Source of the DNA: Nitrosomonas ureae | Lineage (GTDB): Bacteria; Pseudomonadota; Gammaproteobacteria; Burkholderiales; Nitrosomonadaceae | Reading direction: 5' to 3' | Assembly: GCF_001455205.1 (NCBI RefSeq) | Contig: NZ_CP013341.1 | Span: 868,001 to 932,000 of the forward strand | DNA length: 64,000 nucleotides | Part shown: positions 18,055-27,138 of the stretch, piece after piece | How positions within the stretch are numbered: position 1 is the stretch's first letter | Layout of the letters: the number at the start of each line of letters is the position of its first letter | Translations under genes and position numbers: made by a program | The notes under the pieces: generated by a model | What the model was told of the DNA's origin: nothing | Seen by the model: the letters and a program-made list of their open reading frames with translations, nothing else | Database searches by the model: none

Positions 18055-18687
18055 GTGGCTCAATTCTTCTCAATTCACGCGGACACTCCGCATGCACGTC
18101 TGATCAAGCAAGCCGTTGCTATTGTCCAGAAAGGCGGAATTATCGTATACCCGACGGACTCCTGTTATGCGTTAGGTTGCCATCTGGGAGACAAAGACGC
18201 GATGACACGCATCCGCACCATCCGGCAAGTGGATGAACGCCATCATTTCACGCTGGTCTGCCGCAATCTAACGGAAATTTCCACCTACGCCAAGGTGGAT
18301 AACAGCCAGTACCGGCTGCTTAAGGCCACGACACCAGGCAGTTACACGTTTATTTTACAAGCCACGCGGGAAGTACCGCGGCGGATGCAGCATCCGAAAC
18401 GCAATACCATCGGCCTGCGCATTCCCGATCATCCGGTGGTGTTAGCGCTATTGGAAGAACTCGGCGAACCCTTGCTAAGCTCAACACTGATTCTGCCTGA
18501 AGACGAATATCCGCTGAACGATGCGGAAGAAATCCGCGAGCGGTTGGAACATCAGGTCGAATTGGTCATGGATGCCGGTTCATGCGGCATAGACATGACC
18601 ACAGTGATTGATTTGACCACTGATGTGCCCGCATTGGTGCGTCAGGGAAAAGGCAGTCTCGATCCATTTGGAATCGAACATGGATGA
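18055..18687 (+). CDS. yciO: YciO/YrdC/Sua5 family protein
   Basis: 210 aa, GTG start at 18055-18057. Sua5/YrdC-fold markers are GGIIVYPTDSCYALGCHLGDKDAM, the Lys/Arg-rich nucleotide-binding strand HHFTLVCRNLTEIS, PGSYTFILQAT and NTIGLRIPDHPV. YrdC/Sua5 make threonylcarbamoyl-AMP for the t6A base of tRNA. This shorter YciO branch probably has a related RNA or nucleotide role, and the cell should have a separate essential TsaC/Sua5. It overlaps the next gene by 8 bp. Confidence 0.9.
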   Translation: MAQFFSIHADTPHARLIKQAVAIVQKGGIIVYPTDSCYALGCHLGDKDAMTRIRTIRQVDERHHFTLVCRNLTEISTYAKVDNSQYRLLKATTPGSYTFILQATREVPRRMQHPKRNTIGLRIPDHPVVLALLEELGEPLLSSTLILPEDEYPLNDAEEIRERLEHQVELVMDAGSCGIDMTTVIDLTTDVPALVRQGKGSLDPFGIEHG

Positions 18688-19345
18688 AATTATCCAAGGT
18701 ATCGCCATTTATGCGCTTCCCGTTATTTTTGCCATCACCCTGCATGAAGCCGCGCATGGGTATATCGCCAGGCATTTCGGTGATTTTACCGCCCACAACG
18801 AAGGGCGCATCAGCCTCAACCCAATACGGCATATCGATCCCGTGGGTACCATTCTGGTTCCGCTGTCATTGTTTATTCTAAGTAAATTAACGATCGGCGC
18901 GGGTTTTTTATTCGGTTGGGCCAAGCCGGTGCCGGTTAATTTTTCCAACCTGCGCCAGCCCAAGCGCGATATGCTTTGGGTAGCTGCCGCCGGGCCCGGT
19001 GCCAATTTGCTGATGGCATTCTTCTGGGCCTTGATGATCAAACTCGCCATTGCCTCGCCTGACAGCAGTTTCGCAAAACCCCTGGCATTGATGGGAATTG
19101 CAGGAATTGAAATCAATGTTATCCTGATGGTACTCAATCTGTTGCCGCTACCGCCTTTGGATGGAGGCCGCATGGCGGTAAGCCTGCTACCGCATCGATT
19201 GGCTTACCAGTTTTCGCGGATTGAGCCTTATGGCTTTATGATACTGCTGGTATTGCTATTCAGCGGCGTGCTGGGTGCCGTGATCGGACCCATGATTACA
19301 TGGGCTAAAATCATGATCGTATCAATTTTTGGGCTCTATATTTAA
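18680..19345 (+). CDS. M50-family site-2 protease-like membrane metalloprotease
   Basis: 221 aa from the ATG at 18680, inside the yciO end. It has the zinc motif HEAAHGY in the first helix (about residues 22-28) and the second-ligand motif NLLPLPPLDGGR (about 152-163), with four to six membrane helices and no PDZ domain. It belongs to the small YdhP/'site-2 protease' group that cleaves substrates within the membrane; its substrate is unknown. It is distinct from the PDZ-containing RseP encoded at the right edge. Translational coupling to yciO is likely. Confidence 0.9.
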   Translation: MDEIIQGIAIYALPVIFAITLHEAAHGYIARHFGDFTAHNEGRISLNPIRHIDPVGTILVPLSLFILSKLTIGAGFLFGWAKPVPVNFSNLRQPKRDMLWVAAAGPGANLLMAFFWALMIKLAIASPDSSFAKPLALMGIAGIEINVILMVLNLLPLPPLDGGRMAVSLLPHRLAYQFSRIEPYGFMILLVLLFSGVLGAVIGPMITWAKIMIVSIFGLYI

Positions 19346-19371
19346 TAACGTTTTACATTTGGAAAATCAAC

Positions 19372-20574
19372 ATGTTTGCTGATCGCGTATTATCAGGCAT
19401 GCGCCCCACCGGCAGCCTGCATTTGGGACATTATCATGGCGTTTTGAAAAATTGGGTGAAATTGCAACAGCAATACGAATGTCTGTTCTTCGTCGCCGAC
19501 TGGCATGCCTTGACGACCCATTACGATTCACCCGAAATCATTGAACAGAATGTCTGGGATATGGTGGTGGATTGGCTGGCAGCAGGCGTTGATCCATCGC
19601 AGGCGATCTTATTCATTCAGTCCAAAGTGCCTGCTCACGCCGAGTTGTATTTGTTACTGTCGATGATGACGCCGCTTGGCTGGCTGGAACGCGTACCCAC
19701 CTATAAAGATCAACAGGAAAAACTATCCGAGAAAGATCTCAGCACCTTCGGTTTTCTGGGATATCCGCTGCTGCAAAGCGCGGATATCCTGATTTATCGT
19801 GCCAATCTTGTTCCCGTCGGAGAGGATCAGGCGCCGCATCTGGAATTTACGCGCGAAATTTCCCGCCGCTTTAATCACATCTACGGCAAAGAACTCGGTT
19901 TTGAAGAAAAAGCAGAACAAGCCATAAAAAAACTCGGCTCGAAAAAATCCAAGCTGTATACCGAATTGCGCACGCTGTATCAGGAACAGGGTGATGAACA
20001 TGCATTGGAAGAAGCCCGATCATTACTGAACGAGCAACAGAATCTGAGTCTGGGTGATCGTGAACGACTATTCGGCTATCTCGAAGGCGGCGGCAAAATG
20101 ATCCTATCAGAGCCGGCAACATTACTGACGGAAGCTTCCAGAATGCCGGGACTGGATGGCCAGAAAATGTCAAAATCGTATAACAACACTATCAGCTTGC
20201 GCGAAGATCCGGAGAGCATTCGCAAAAAAGTTCGCACCATGCCAACCGATCCGGCACGGGTACGACGTAGCGATCCGGGTGACCCCGCCCGCTGTCCGGT
20301 GTGGCAATTCCATCTTGTTTATTCCGACGAAACCACACGGGAATGGGTGCAGCATGGCTGCAAGCATGCGGAAATTGGCTGTCTTGATTGCAAAACACCC
20401 GTAATCGACAAAATTCTGGCGGAACAGGAACCCATGTTGGAACGCATCAGAAAATACGAAGAAGATCCGACCTTGGTACGCAACATCATTGCAGATGGCT
20501 GTGAAAAAGCCAACAAGCTGGCGGAAGACACCATGCGCGACGTACGCACAGCAATGGGGCTCAGTTATTCGTAA
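19372..20574 (+). CDS. trpS: Tryptophanyl-tRNA synthetase
   Basis: 400 aa class I synthetase. The HIGH-type motif reads LHLGHYHG (about residues 15-22) and KMSKS is intact (265-269). It is longer than the 334-residue E. coli enzyme because of an insertion of about 60 residues rich in Lys and Glu between the Rossmann core and KMSKS (about 180-245). Long TrpS forms of this type occur in many betaproteobacteria. It charges tRNA-Trp. It sits 26 bp after the M50 protease gene and 35 bp before scpA. Confidence 0.96.
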   Translation: MFADRVLSGMRPTGSLHLGHYHGVLKNWVKLQQQYECLFFVADWHALTTHYDSPEIIEQNVWDMVVDWLAAGVDPSQAILFIQSKVPAHAELYLLLSMMTPLGWLERVPTYKDQQEKLSEKDLSTFGFLGYPLLQSADILIYRANLVPVGEDQAPHLEFTREISRRFNHIYGKELGFEEKAEQAIKKLGSKKSKLYTELRTLYQEQGDEHALEEARSLLNEQQNLSLGDRERLFGYLEGGGKMILSEPATLLTEASRMPGLDGQKMSKSYNNTISLREDPESIRKKVRTMPTDPARVRRSDPGDPARCPVWQFHLVYSDETTREWVQHGCKHAEIGCLDCKTPVIDKILAEQEPMLERIRKYEEDPTLVRNIIADGCEKANKLAEDTMRDVRTAMGLSYS

Positions 20575-20609
20575 GGTTAACGCACAAGCGGGACCGATCT
20601 TATTGATCA

Positions 20610-21425
20610 ATGAACGACAATTCAGTAATCGAATCCATTGAATTGCAGCCGATTGCCAGAATCTGCGGCGAGCCTCTGCTGGAAATCCCGCAGGATTTGT
20701 ATATCCCGCCCGATGCATTGGAAGTCTTCCTGGACACCTTTCAAGGCCCGCTGGACTTACTGCTGTATTTGATTCGCAAGCATAATCTGAATATTCTGGA
20801 CATTCCGATGGCGGAGTTGACGCAGCAATATATGGCCTATGTGGAAATGATGCGCGTGGATCAACTGGAATTGGCAGCCGAATATTTGCTGATGACCGCC
20901 CTGCTGATTGAAATCAAGTCACGCATGCTATTACCCAACCCCAAAATAGAAACGGAACAAGAGCATGATCCACGCGCTGAACTGGTACGGCGCTTGCTTG
21001 AATACGAGCAAATGAAACATGCTGCAACTCGAATCAATGAATTGCCGCAGGCTGGGCGTGACTTCAACGTGATTCAGATAGGAATTGACCAGCCGGTTGC
21101 GGTTCAGTTGCCCGGTATCAACACGGATGATCTGCGGAATGCCTGGATGGCCATTCTAACGCGGGCCAAAATCCACCATCCCCATAAAATCAAACGCGAA
21201 ACGCTTTCCATCCGGGCTTATATGAGCCAAATACTGCGTGACTTGCGTGGACACGATCAAGTGGAATTTCACGATTTATTCAGCCCTGCGGCAACCCTTG
21301 CAGAAGTCATTGTCACCTTTCTGGCCGTTCTGGAATTAGCCAAAGAATTGTTGCTGGAAATTTCTCAATCGCTTGATGGCGGGATCATTTATGTCCGCTC
21401 CATTGATGCCGCTCAATCAGCTTGA
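20610..21425 (+). CDS. scpA: Segregation and condensation protein A
   Basis: 271-aa kleisin. The N-terminal part has FQGPLDLLLYLIRKHNLNILDIPMAELTQQY (conserved core DLLLYLIRKHNLNI), the middle has the helix LAAEYLLMTALLIEIKSRMLLP, and the C-terminal winged helix follows. ScpA bridges the two heads of SMC and recruits ScpB, making the condensin that organises and segregates the chromosome. It overlaps scpB by a few codons, so the two subunits are translationally coupled. The N-terminal 30 residues are less conserved, and the ATG at 20610 is the first plausible start. Confidence 0.95.
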   Translation: MNDNSVIESIELQPIARICGEPLLEIPQDLYIPPDALEVFLDTFQGPLDLLLYLIRKHNLNILDIPMAELTQQYMAYVEMMRVDQLELAAEYLLMTALLIEIKSRMLLPNPKIETEQEHDPRAELVRRLLEYEQMKHAATRINELPQAGRDFNVIQIGIDQPVAVQLPGINTDDLRNAWMAILTRAKIHHPHKIKRETLSIRAYMSQILRDLRGHDQVEFHDLFSPAATLAEVIVTFLAVLELAKELLLEISQSLDGGIIYVRSIDAAQSA

Positions 21426-22017
21426 TACACCGGATTCGTTGAGCCCGGAAAAAGCCAAGCGAATCCTGGAGGCCGCGTTGCTGTCAACTTCGGAACCTCT
21501 GCCCATCAGTGAATTACGTAAATTATTCAATCTGGAATTAAGCGCTAGCGTGTTATCGAAATTACTGGAAGAAATTCGCGAAAAATGGCTTGATAGCAGC
21601 GTGGAATTAGTCTCAGTCGCCAGCGGTTGGCGTTTCCAGACCAGAGCGGACATACAGCCGTATCTGGAGCGATTGACGCCGCCAAAAGCTCCACGCTATT
21701 CACGTGCGGTTCTGGAAACGCTTGCCATCATTGCATACCGCCAGCCGGTTACCCGCGGTGATATCGAAGAAATTCGCGGTGTTAGCGTTTCCAGTTCGGT
21801 GCTTAAGGCACTCATGACGCGCGGTTGGATAGAAGCTGTCGGACATCGTAACGTACCTGGAAAACCCGCACTGTTTGCCACCACGCAGCACTTCCTGAAC
21901 GACCTGAATCTTCGTTCACTGAAAGAACTACCGCCATTGGAAGAAATGCAATCTTTGATTGACTCCGGCGCAAAGAACCAGGACTTGCCTTTTGAAGTTC
22001 CTGAAGCACACGATTAG
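21391..22017 (+). CDS. scpB: Segregation and condensation protein B
   Basis: 208 aa from the ATG at 21391, which has GGCGGGA six bases upstream; an ATG at 21406 and a TTG at 21373 are alternatives. It has two winged-helix domains: LEAALLSTSEPLPISELRKLF near the start, and TLAIIAYRQPVTRGDIEEIRGV (core IIAYRQPVTR) with RGWIEAVGHRNVPGKPALFATT later, all characteristic of ScpB. It dimerises on ScpA in the SMC condensin. The start lies within the scpA coding region. Confidence 0.94.
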   Translation: MSAPLMPLNQLDTPDSLSPEKAKRILEAALLSTSEPLPISELRKLFNLELSASVLSKLLEEIREKWLDSSVELVSVASGWRFQTRADIQPYLERLTPPKAPRYSRAVLETLAIIAYRQPVTRGDIEEIRGVSVSSSVLKALMTRGWIEAVGHRNVPGKPALFATTQHFLNDLNLRSLKELPPLEEMQSLIDSGAKNQDLPFEVPEAHD

Positions 22018-22070
22018 TTCGCTCAGGTAAAATTTTACAACCCTCTCTTTCAATCAACTCTACAAGATAA

Positions 22071-24143
22071 ATGAATAATTTAATAGCGAAACTTGGCTGG
22101 CTAATACTTTCCCTTACCGGAGCCTTCGCATTCGGCGTCATTGCACTCAACCGCGGTGAAGCGATCGGCGCGATTTGGATTGTCATTGCGGCGGTTTGCG
22201 TTTACATCATCGCCTTTCGTTTTTACAGTCTGTTCATTGCCAATCGCGTATTGAAACTGGATGCCAGACGCATGACACCGGCCTATAAACACAATGATGG
22301 CCTGGATCATGTGCCGACCAACAAATATGTGTTGTTCGGGCACCATTTTGCAGCCATTGCGGGAGCAGGACCATTGATTGGTCCCATCCTGGCGATGCAA
22401 ATGGGTTATTTGCCAGGCATGTTATGGTTGCTGGTCGGTGTCGTGTTTGCCGGCGCAGTCCAGGATTTTATTGTGCTGTTCGTATCAACGCGCCGCAATG
22501 GCCGGTCACTGGGTGATTTGATTAAGGCGGAACTCGGACAACTGCCCGGCATGATCGCAATGTTCGGCACCTTCTTTATTATGCTGATCTTGTTGGCAGT
22601 ATTATCGCTGATTGTGGTTAAAGCCCTGGCCGAATCACCGTGGGGAACCTTTACCGTAGCCGCCACCATTCCCATTGCTCTATTTATGGGAATTTATACC
22701 CGTTATCTTCGTCCTTGTGCAATTGGTGAAGTTTCACTCATCGGTTTTGTCTTGCTGATGTTATCCATTCTTGTGGGTCAATATGTCCAGGAAGATCCTG
22801 TTTTAGCGGATTTCTTTACGTTAACGGGCGAACAGTTGACCTGGTCATTAATCGCGTATGGCTTTATTGCCGCAGTTTTACCCGTCTGGTTGTTACTGGC
22901 GCCACGCGATTATTTATCGACTTTCCTTAAGATCGGTACCATTGCGGGATTAGCCGTCGGTGTTATTTTTATTTCACCGGAACTGAAAATGCCGGCATTG
23001 ACGCAGTTTATCGATGGCTCCGGACCCGTTTGGTCGGGCAATCTTTTTCCCTTTTTATTTATTACCATCGCGTGTGGTGCAATTTCCGGCTTTCATTCAT
23101 TGATAGCCTCCGGTACAACGCCTAAGATGATTCAATCGGAAACTGATGCGCGTTTTATTGGCTATGGCGCCATGCTGATGGAATCCTTTGTCGCCATTAT
23201 GGCGTTGGTCGCTGCTGCCACCTTGGAACCCGGGGTATATTTTGCCATGAACAGCCCCGCAGCAATTATTGGTACCACCGCCGAATCCGCTGCACAAACC
23301 ATCTCCCAATGGGGATTCTATGTTACCCCGGAAATGATCACCCAGACCGCGCAGAATGTAGGCGAACACAGCATTATCTCGCGAACCGGCGGTGCACCTA
23401 CGTTGGCGGTCGGCATGGCGCAGATTTTATCAGAGGTTGTCGGAGGTACTGCCATGATAGCTTTTTGGTATCACTTTGCGATTTTGTTTGAAGCGCTTTT
23501 CATTTTGACTGCGGTTGACGCCGGAACTCGTGCGGGGCGCTTTATGCTGCAAGATTTGCTGGGATCGTTTGTTCCCGTCATGAAACGCACCGATTCACTG
23601 GTTGCCAGCTTGACTGCAACGGGTCTGTGCGTAGCAGGTTGGGGATATTTTCTCTACCAGGGTGTTATCGATCCGTTAGGGGGAATCAATACCTTATGGC
23701 CATTATTTGGTATCGCCAATCAAATGCTGGCTGGTATTGCATTAATTTTATGCACCAGTGTCTTGTTCAAAATGAAACAAGATCGTTTTGCGTGGATTAC
23801 CATTATTCCGCTGACATGGGTCAGTATTTGTACATTAACTGCCGCCTGGCAAAAGATTTTTGACACCAATCCGCGCATCGGTTTCCTGGCACATGCCAGC
23901 AAATATCAAGATGCAATTATGGAAGGTATCGTGCTGGCACCTGCCAAATCGCTGGAACAGATGCAACAGGTAATTTTTAACGATTATGTGAATGCAACAC
24001 TAGCCGGATTGTTTATGACAGTGCTCATCAGCATGCTGATATTCGGGACCAGAACTGTATTGCAAGCGCGCATTATTCACCACCCCACCACCCAAGAGGC
24101 GCCCTTCGAGCTCTTACCCGCGCATGCGGTATCAGAAAAATAA
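22071..24143 (+). CDS. cstA: Carbon starvation protein A family transporter
   Basis: 690 aa with about 16-18 membrane helices. CstA markers are AAIAGAGPLIGPILAMQMGYLPG, the long FHSLIASGTTPKMI segment and EALFILTAVDAGTRAGRFMLQD. The family imports peptides or pyruvate during carbon limitation. In an ammonia oxidiser it would allow limited uptake or recovery of organic carbon; that is inference. A perfect 12-bp palindrome, GTAAAATTTTAC at 22027-22038, lies 32 bp before the ATG. The small ybdD gene follows 18 bp later, the usual pairing. Confidence 0.95.
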   Translation: MNNLIAKLGWLILSLTGAFAFGVIALNRGEAIGAIWIVIAAVCVYIIAFRFYSLFIANRVLKLDARRMTPAYKHNDGLDHVPTNKYVLFGHHFAAIAGAGPLIGPILAMQMGYLPGMLWLLVGVVFAGAVQDFIVLFVSTRRNGRSLGDLIKAELGQLPGMIAMFGTFFIMLILLAVLSLIVVKALAESPWGTFTVAATIPIALFMGIYTRYLRPCAIGEVSLIGFVLLMLSILVGQYVQEDPVLADFFTLTGEQLTWSLIAYGFIAAVLPVWLLLAPRDYLSTFLKIGTIAGLAVGVIFISPELKMPALTQFIDGSGPVWSGNLFPFLFITIACGAISGFHSLIASGTTPKMIQSETDARFIGYGAMLMESFVAIMALVAAATLEPGVYFAMNSPAAIIGTTAESAAQTISQWGFYVTPEMITQTAQNVGEHSIISRTGGAPTLAVGMAQILSEVVGGTAMIAFWYHFAILFEALFILTAVDAGTRAGRFMLQDLLGSFVPVMKRTDSLVASLTATGLCVAGWGYFLYQGVIDPLGGINTLWPLFGIANQMLAGIALILCTSVLFKMKQDRFAWITIIPLTWVSICTLTAAWQKIFDTNPRIGFLAHASKYQDAIMEGIVLAPAKSLEQMQQVIFNDYVNATLAGLFMTVLISMLIFGTRTVLQARIIHHPTTQEAPFELLPAHAVSEK

Positions 24144-24161
24144 TGATTGGAGAACAAGACC

Positions 24162-24362
24162 ATGTACAGAAAAATCACTCAAACCATACAGCGGATTTCA
24201 CAAAGCATGCGATTGATGGTCGGCGTACCCGAATACAGCACGTATGTTGAACACATGAAAAATGCGCATCCTGACCGATCCATCATGTCTCATGCGGAAT
24301 TTTTTCGCGAGCGCCAGGAAGCTCGTTATGGAAGTAAAGGAAGGGTCAATCGCTGCTGCTAG
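24162..24362 (+). CDS. ybdD: YbdD/YjiX family small protein
   Basis: 66 aa starting at the ATG at 24162, with GGAG at 24149-24152. It has the family's MVGVPEYSTYVEHMKNAHPD core, with HAEFFRERQEARYG after it. The C-terminus ends in a Cys pair, as is common in the family. YbdD-like proteins are encoded right after CstA/BtsT transporters and are needed for their activity in enterobacteria. The cstA-ybdD pair here follows that rule. The 59 bp after it, before the convergent symporter gene, holds at best a weak AATCAT/ATGATT stem. Confidence 0.9.
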   Translation: MYRKITQTIQRISQSMRLMVGVPEYSTYVEHMKNAHPDRSIMSHAEFFRERQEARYGSKGRVNRCC

Positions 24363-24421
24363 ATGGCCCTTTAATCATGAAATTATAGCGTCTTAGCGAT
24401 GATTTTGACTCACCTGTTTCA

Positions 24422-25708
24422 CTACTTCACATGAGGCAGTTCTACGAGATTCACTGCTCCGGCATCGGGATCGTTAAAAATCTCCATGGATACATTGTCT
24501 TCACTGCGTGCAACAATCATAGCAACAACCGCATCACCCGTGATATTGACCGCAGTGCGCATCATGTCCAGCAAACGATCCACGCCCATGATCAGCGCAA
24601 TGCCTTCAACCGGCAACCCCACCTGATTGAGAACCATGGCCAGCATAATGAGCCCGGCCCCAGGTACCCCCGCAGTGCCGATAGACGCCAGTACCGCCAT
24701 GCCGATGACTGTCAGATAATCCGTCAAGCTCAGCTCAATACCATAAATATTGGCAATGAACACCGTTGCAACACCTTGCATGATAGCTGTGCCATCCATA
24801 TTGATGGTTGCACCGAAAGGTACAACAAATGAGGCCGTCGAGTTATCCACGCCCATACGCTTTTCAACCGTGCTCAGCGTGATGGGTATGGTCGCGCCGG
24901 AGCTGGAAGTACTAAATGCAAAAGCCTGGGCCGTACGCATTTTCTTAAGAAACTGTATTGGATTGACTCGTCCGAGAAATTTCAATAGCGCCATAAGCGT
25001 ACCCGTTACATGACACATCAGCACCAAAACAACCATCCCAAAATAACCGATCATCGGCAGAATCAAATCAATTCCTTGCAGCGCAAAATTCTTCGCCATT
25101 AAGGCAAATACCCCATAAGGCGCAATAGACATGACAACATTCACCATTCTCATCATGACGTCATTCATTTTTTCAGCACTATCGATTAAAGTGCGCCCGC
25201 GCTCACCGAGCATCAGCAAGCAAATTGCAAACAGAATAGTAAAAAAAATAATTTGCAGCATGTTGCCTTCTGCAAATGCTGCCACCGGATTGCCGGGAAC
25301 AAGCTCAATAAAAACTTGTGTTATGGGTGGTGACTCAGGCGCTACAAACTCCATCTGGGTACCTGGAATCAGATTAAAATTTTTCCCGGGGTTTATAGCG
25401 ATGGAAACAAGAAGAGCCAACAGAATGGCAAGTGCAGTAGTCAGCAGAAAAAGGCTAAAAGCTTTGATACCCACCCGGCCCAGTTTCTTAACATCGCCAA
25501 TACCGCAAACACCACAAATCAATGAAAAAACCACTAATGGAACAACCAGCATTTTCAATAAATTAATGAAAATTGTCCCCACTACATGAAATACGCCATG
25601 TACAAAATAATCCTGAACGAACGCGACATCATCGGCAAAGGTATTAATCAAACTACCCAGCAATAAGCCGACAATCATCCAGGTAATTATTTTTGTAGTC
25701 ATATTCAT
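24422..25708 (-). CDS. Dicarboxylate/amino acid:cation symporter (DAACS, GltP/DctA-like)
   Basis: About 428 aa with the GltPh-type fold: eight membrane helices and two hairpins. Diagnostic segments are TSSSGATIPITLSTVEKRMG (HP1 serines), GATINMDGTAIMQGVATVFI (NMDGT motif), GVPGAGLIMLAMVL (HP2) and a late DRLLDMMRTAVNITGDA. The Asp and Arg in the last helix (DMMRTAVN) bear on substrate choice. The TMR arrangement leaves glutamate, aspartate or C4-dicarboxylate open. Start is ATG at 25706-25708; another ATG lies two codons on. A terminator for suhB stands immediately upstream, so this gene must have its own promoter or rely on readthrough. Confidence 0.92.
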   Translation of the reverse strand: MNMTTKIITWMIVGLLLGSLINTFADDVAFVQDYFVHGVFHVVGTIFINLLKMLVVPLVVFSLICGVCGIGDVKKLGRVGIKAFSLFLLTTALAILLALLVSIAINPGKNFNLIPGTQMEFVAPESPPITQVFIELVPGNPVAAFAEGNMLQIIFFTILFAICLLMLGERGRTLIDSAEKMNDVMMRMVNVVMSIAPYGVFALMAKNFALQGIDLILPMIGYFGMVVLVLMCHVTGTLMALLKFLGRVNPIQFLKKMRTAQAFAFSTSSSGATIPITLSTVEKRMGVDNSTASFVVPFGATINMDGTAIMQGVATVFIANIYGIELSLTDYLTVIGMAVLASIGTAGVPGAGLIMLAMVLNQVGLPVEGIALIMGVDRLLDMMRTAVNITGDAVVAMIVARSEDNVSMEIFNDPDAGAVNLVELPHVK

Positions 25709-25717
25709 CAACTATCG

Positions 25718-25749
25718 AAAAAAAAAGCGCAGTCCGTTATTGAACTGCG
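25718..25749 (-). terminator. Intrinsic terminator downstream of suhB
   Basis: Reading the minus strand, CGCAGT and ACTGCG (25744-25749 and 25728-25733) form a stem with a 10-nt loop, followed by nine Us (A tract at 25718-25726). It lies about 110 bp after the suhB stop and just before the symporter start. Confidence 0.65.
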
Positions 25750-25861
25750 TCTGATTAGACGGCAAATATGCGGCTAAGTGATCAAAAACACCTGACACAA
25801 AAGATAATTGGGCATTCGTCGAGCAAACTGGAGTCAAATGCAGATCCGTTAAAACTTTATG

Positions 25862-26692
25862 CTAAATGGATTCGGCCGAGCGTTGCGCTTCGATCAACTC
25901 GGGGGTTAGATGAGGCGCAATCACCTGAAGTAATTGCGCGAAAACCTTGGGATTTCCGGCAATAATTTGCCCACTTTCCAAGTGCGTCCCATTGCCTTCC
26001 AGATCACCCACCAATCCACCCGCTTCAGCAATGAGCAAGCAACCGGCGGCCATATCCCAAGGCGCCAGTCCGATTTCCCAAAAACCATCATAACGCCCCG
26101 CCGCGACATAAGCCAGATCCAGCGCGGCGGAACCCGGTCGCCGAATCCCCGTGACGCGGGGTACGATATCTCTCAGCATGGCAAAGTAAGCATCAATGTG
26201 GGTCAAATCCCGGAATGGCAGACCGGTACCGATCAAACACTCTTCAAGCTTGGTGCGTTTACTGACACGAATCCGGCGATCATTTAAAAAAGCCCCACCC
26301 CCTCGACTCGCGGTAAACAATTCATTATTGTTCGGATCGTAAACCACTGCATGCGTCAAAACACCTTTATGCCTCAATCCGATGGAAACCGAATATTTTG
26401 GAAAACCATGCAGGAAATTGGTCGTGCCGTCCAGCGGATCGATAATCCACTGATAGTCTGAATGCTTATGATCCCCCTGAAGTCCGCTTTCTTCCGCCAG
26501 AATTGAATGATCGGGATAGGCTGCGAGCAAGATCTTGATAATGGCTTCTTCAGCTGCGCCGTCTACTTCACTGACATAATCGCTGTGTGATTTCTTTGAC
26601 ACCGTGAGCAAATCCAGATTCTGGGAAGCCTTATTAATAATATTACCGGCACGACGCGCAGCTTTCACTGCAATGGTCAACATTGGATGCAT
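25862..26692 (-). CDS. suhB: Inositol-1-monophosphatase family protein SuhB
   Basis: 276 aa. Metal-binding motifs are EEAIIKILLAAYPDHSILAEESG (Glu pair), WIIDPLDGTTNFLHGFP (DPxDGTxNF) and the C-terminal LAPWDMAAGCLLIAEAGG (WDxAAG). These match SuhB, which hydrolyses inositol phosphates in vitro and, in E. coli, also assists rRNA antitermination. It is transcribed alone, divergently from the LuxR-type regulator 446 bp away, and ends at an intrinsic terminator. Confidence 0.95.
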   Translation of the reverse strand: MHPMLTIAVKAARRAGNIINKASQNLDLLTVSKKSHSDYVSEVDGAAEEAIIKILLAAYPDHSILAEESGLQGDHKHSDYQWIIDPLDGTTNFLHGFPKYSVSIGLRHKGVLTHAVVYDPNNNELFTASRGGGAFLNDRRIRVSKRTKLEECLIGTGLPFRDLTHIDAYFAMLRDIVPRVTGIRRPGSAALDLAYVAAGRYDGFWEIGLAPWDMAAGCLLIAEAGGLVGDLEGNGTHLESGQIIAGNPKVFAQLLQVIAPHLTPELIEAQRSAESI

Positions 26693-27138
26693 GATTTTGA
26701 TTCAGAAGTTAACGAAAGGAAAAGCAGTGATTTTAATATGAATCGCGTTTACCCGCTGCCATTATTGCAACGAAGGAACTGCAATAGCTGACATCGTTAA
26801 CATCTTTGATTGTATTTATCGTTGATCATTACCACTGATCAAGTCTGTGTCAAGGTGAAGATACATTGATGTATGGTTAAAAACCGTATCTTAAAGCACT
26901 TCAAGAACCCCACAAAATCAGCCTATTCTGTCGGTAGATCGCAAAATCTTACCGTGCCTTTTGGGACAAATGCCATCTATTTAACCATAGGCATATCTGT
27001 TACAATTTTATGACAATAAAGATAGCTATTACGTATCGAATAGGTAATATGTAATCGTCGATTCTATGCTCAAAAATAATTCAGATTGAGAGTACTACAT
27101 TCAACTGAGCCTTTTGCAATTTACAAACAATAAAAAGC
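26693..27138. promoter_or_regulatory. Long divergent control region upstream of the LuxR-type regulator
   Basis: 446 bp without a gene between suhB (minus) and the regulator (plus). It holds the first copy of the shared 20-bp box (26964-26983) and a nearby ATGCC/GGCAT inverted pair (26970-26994), then AT-rich sequence up to the start. No RNA gene is evident. Its length and the shared box make it a probable regulated promoter region. Confidence 0.5.
26964..26983 (+). promoter_or_regulatory. Shared 20-bp box, copy 1 (upstream of the regulator)
   Basis: GGACAAATGCCATCTATTTA, ending 155 bp before the regulator's ATG. Copy 2 (27882-27901) differs at one base and ends 168 bp before the first copper-protein gene. 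Similar placement before two adjacent genes suggests a common transcription factor, possibly the LuxR-type regulator itself. Confidence 0.6.

Noticed and set aside
18680..19345. Second copy of RseP
   Set aside because: It has the M50 zinc motifs but only 221 residues and no PDZ domains, so it belongs to the short site-2 protease group.
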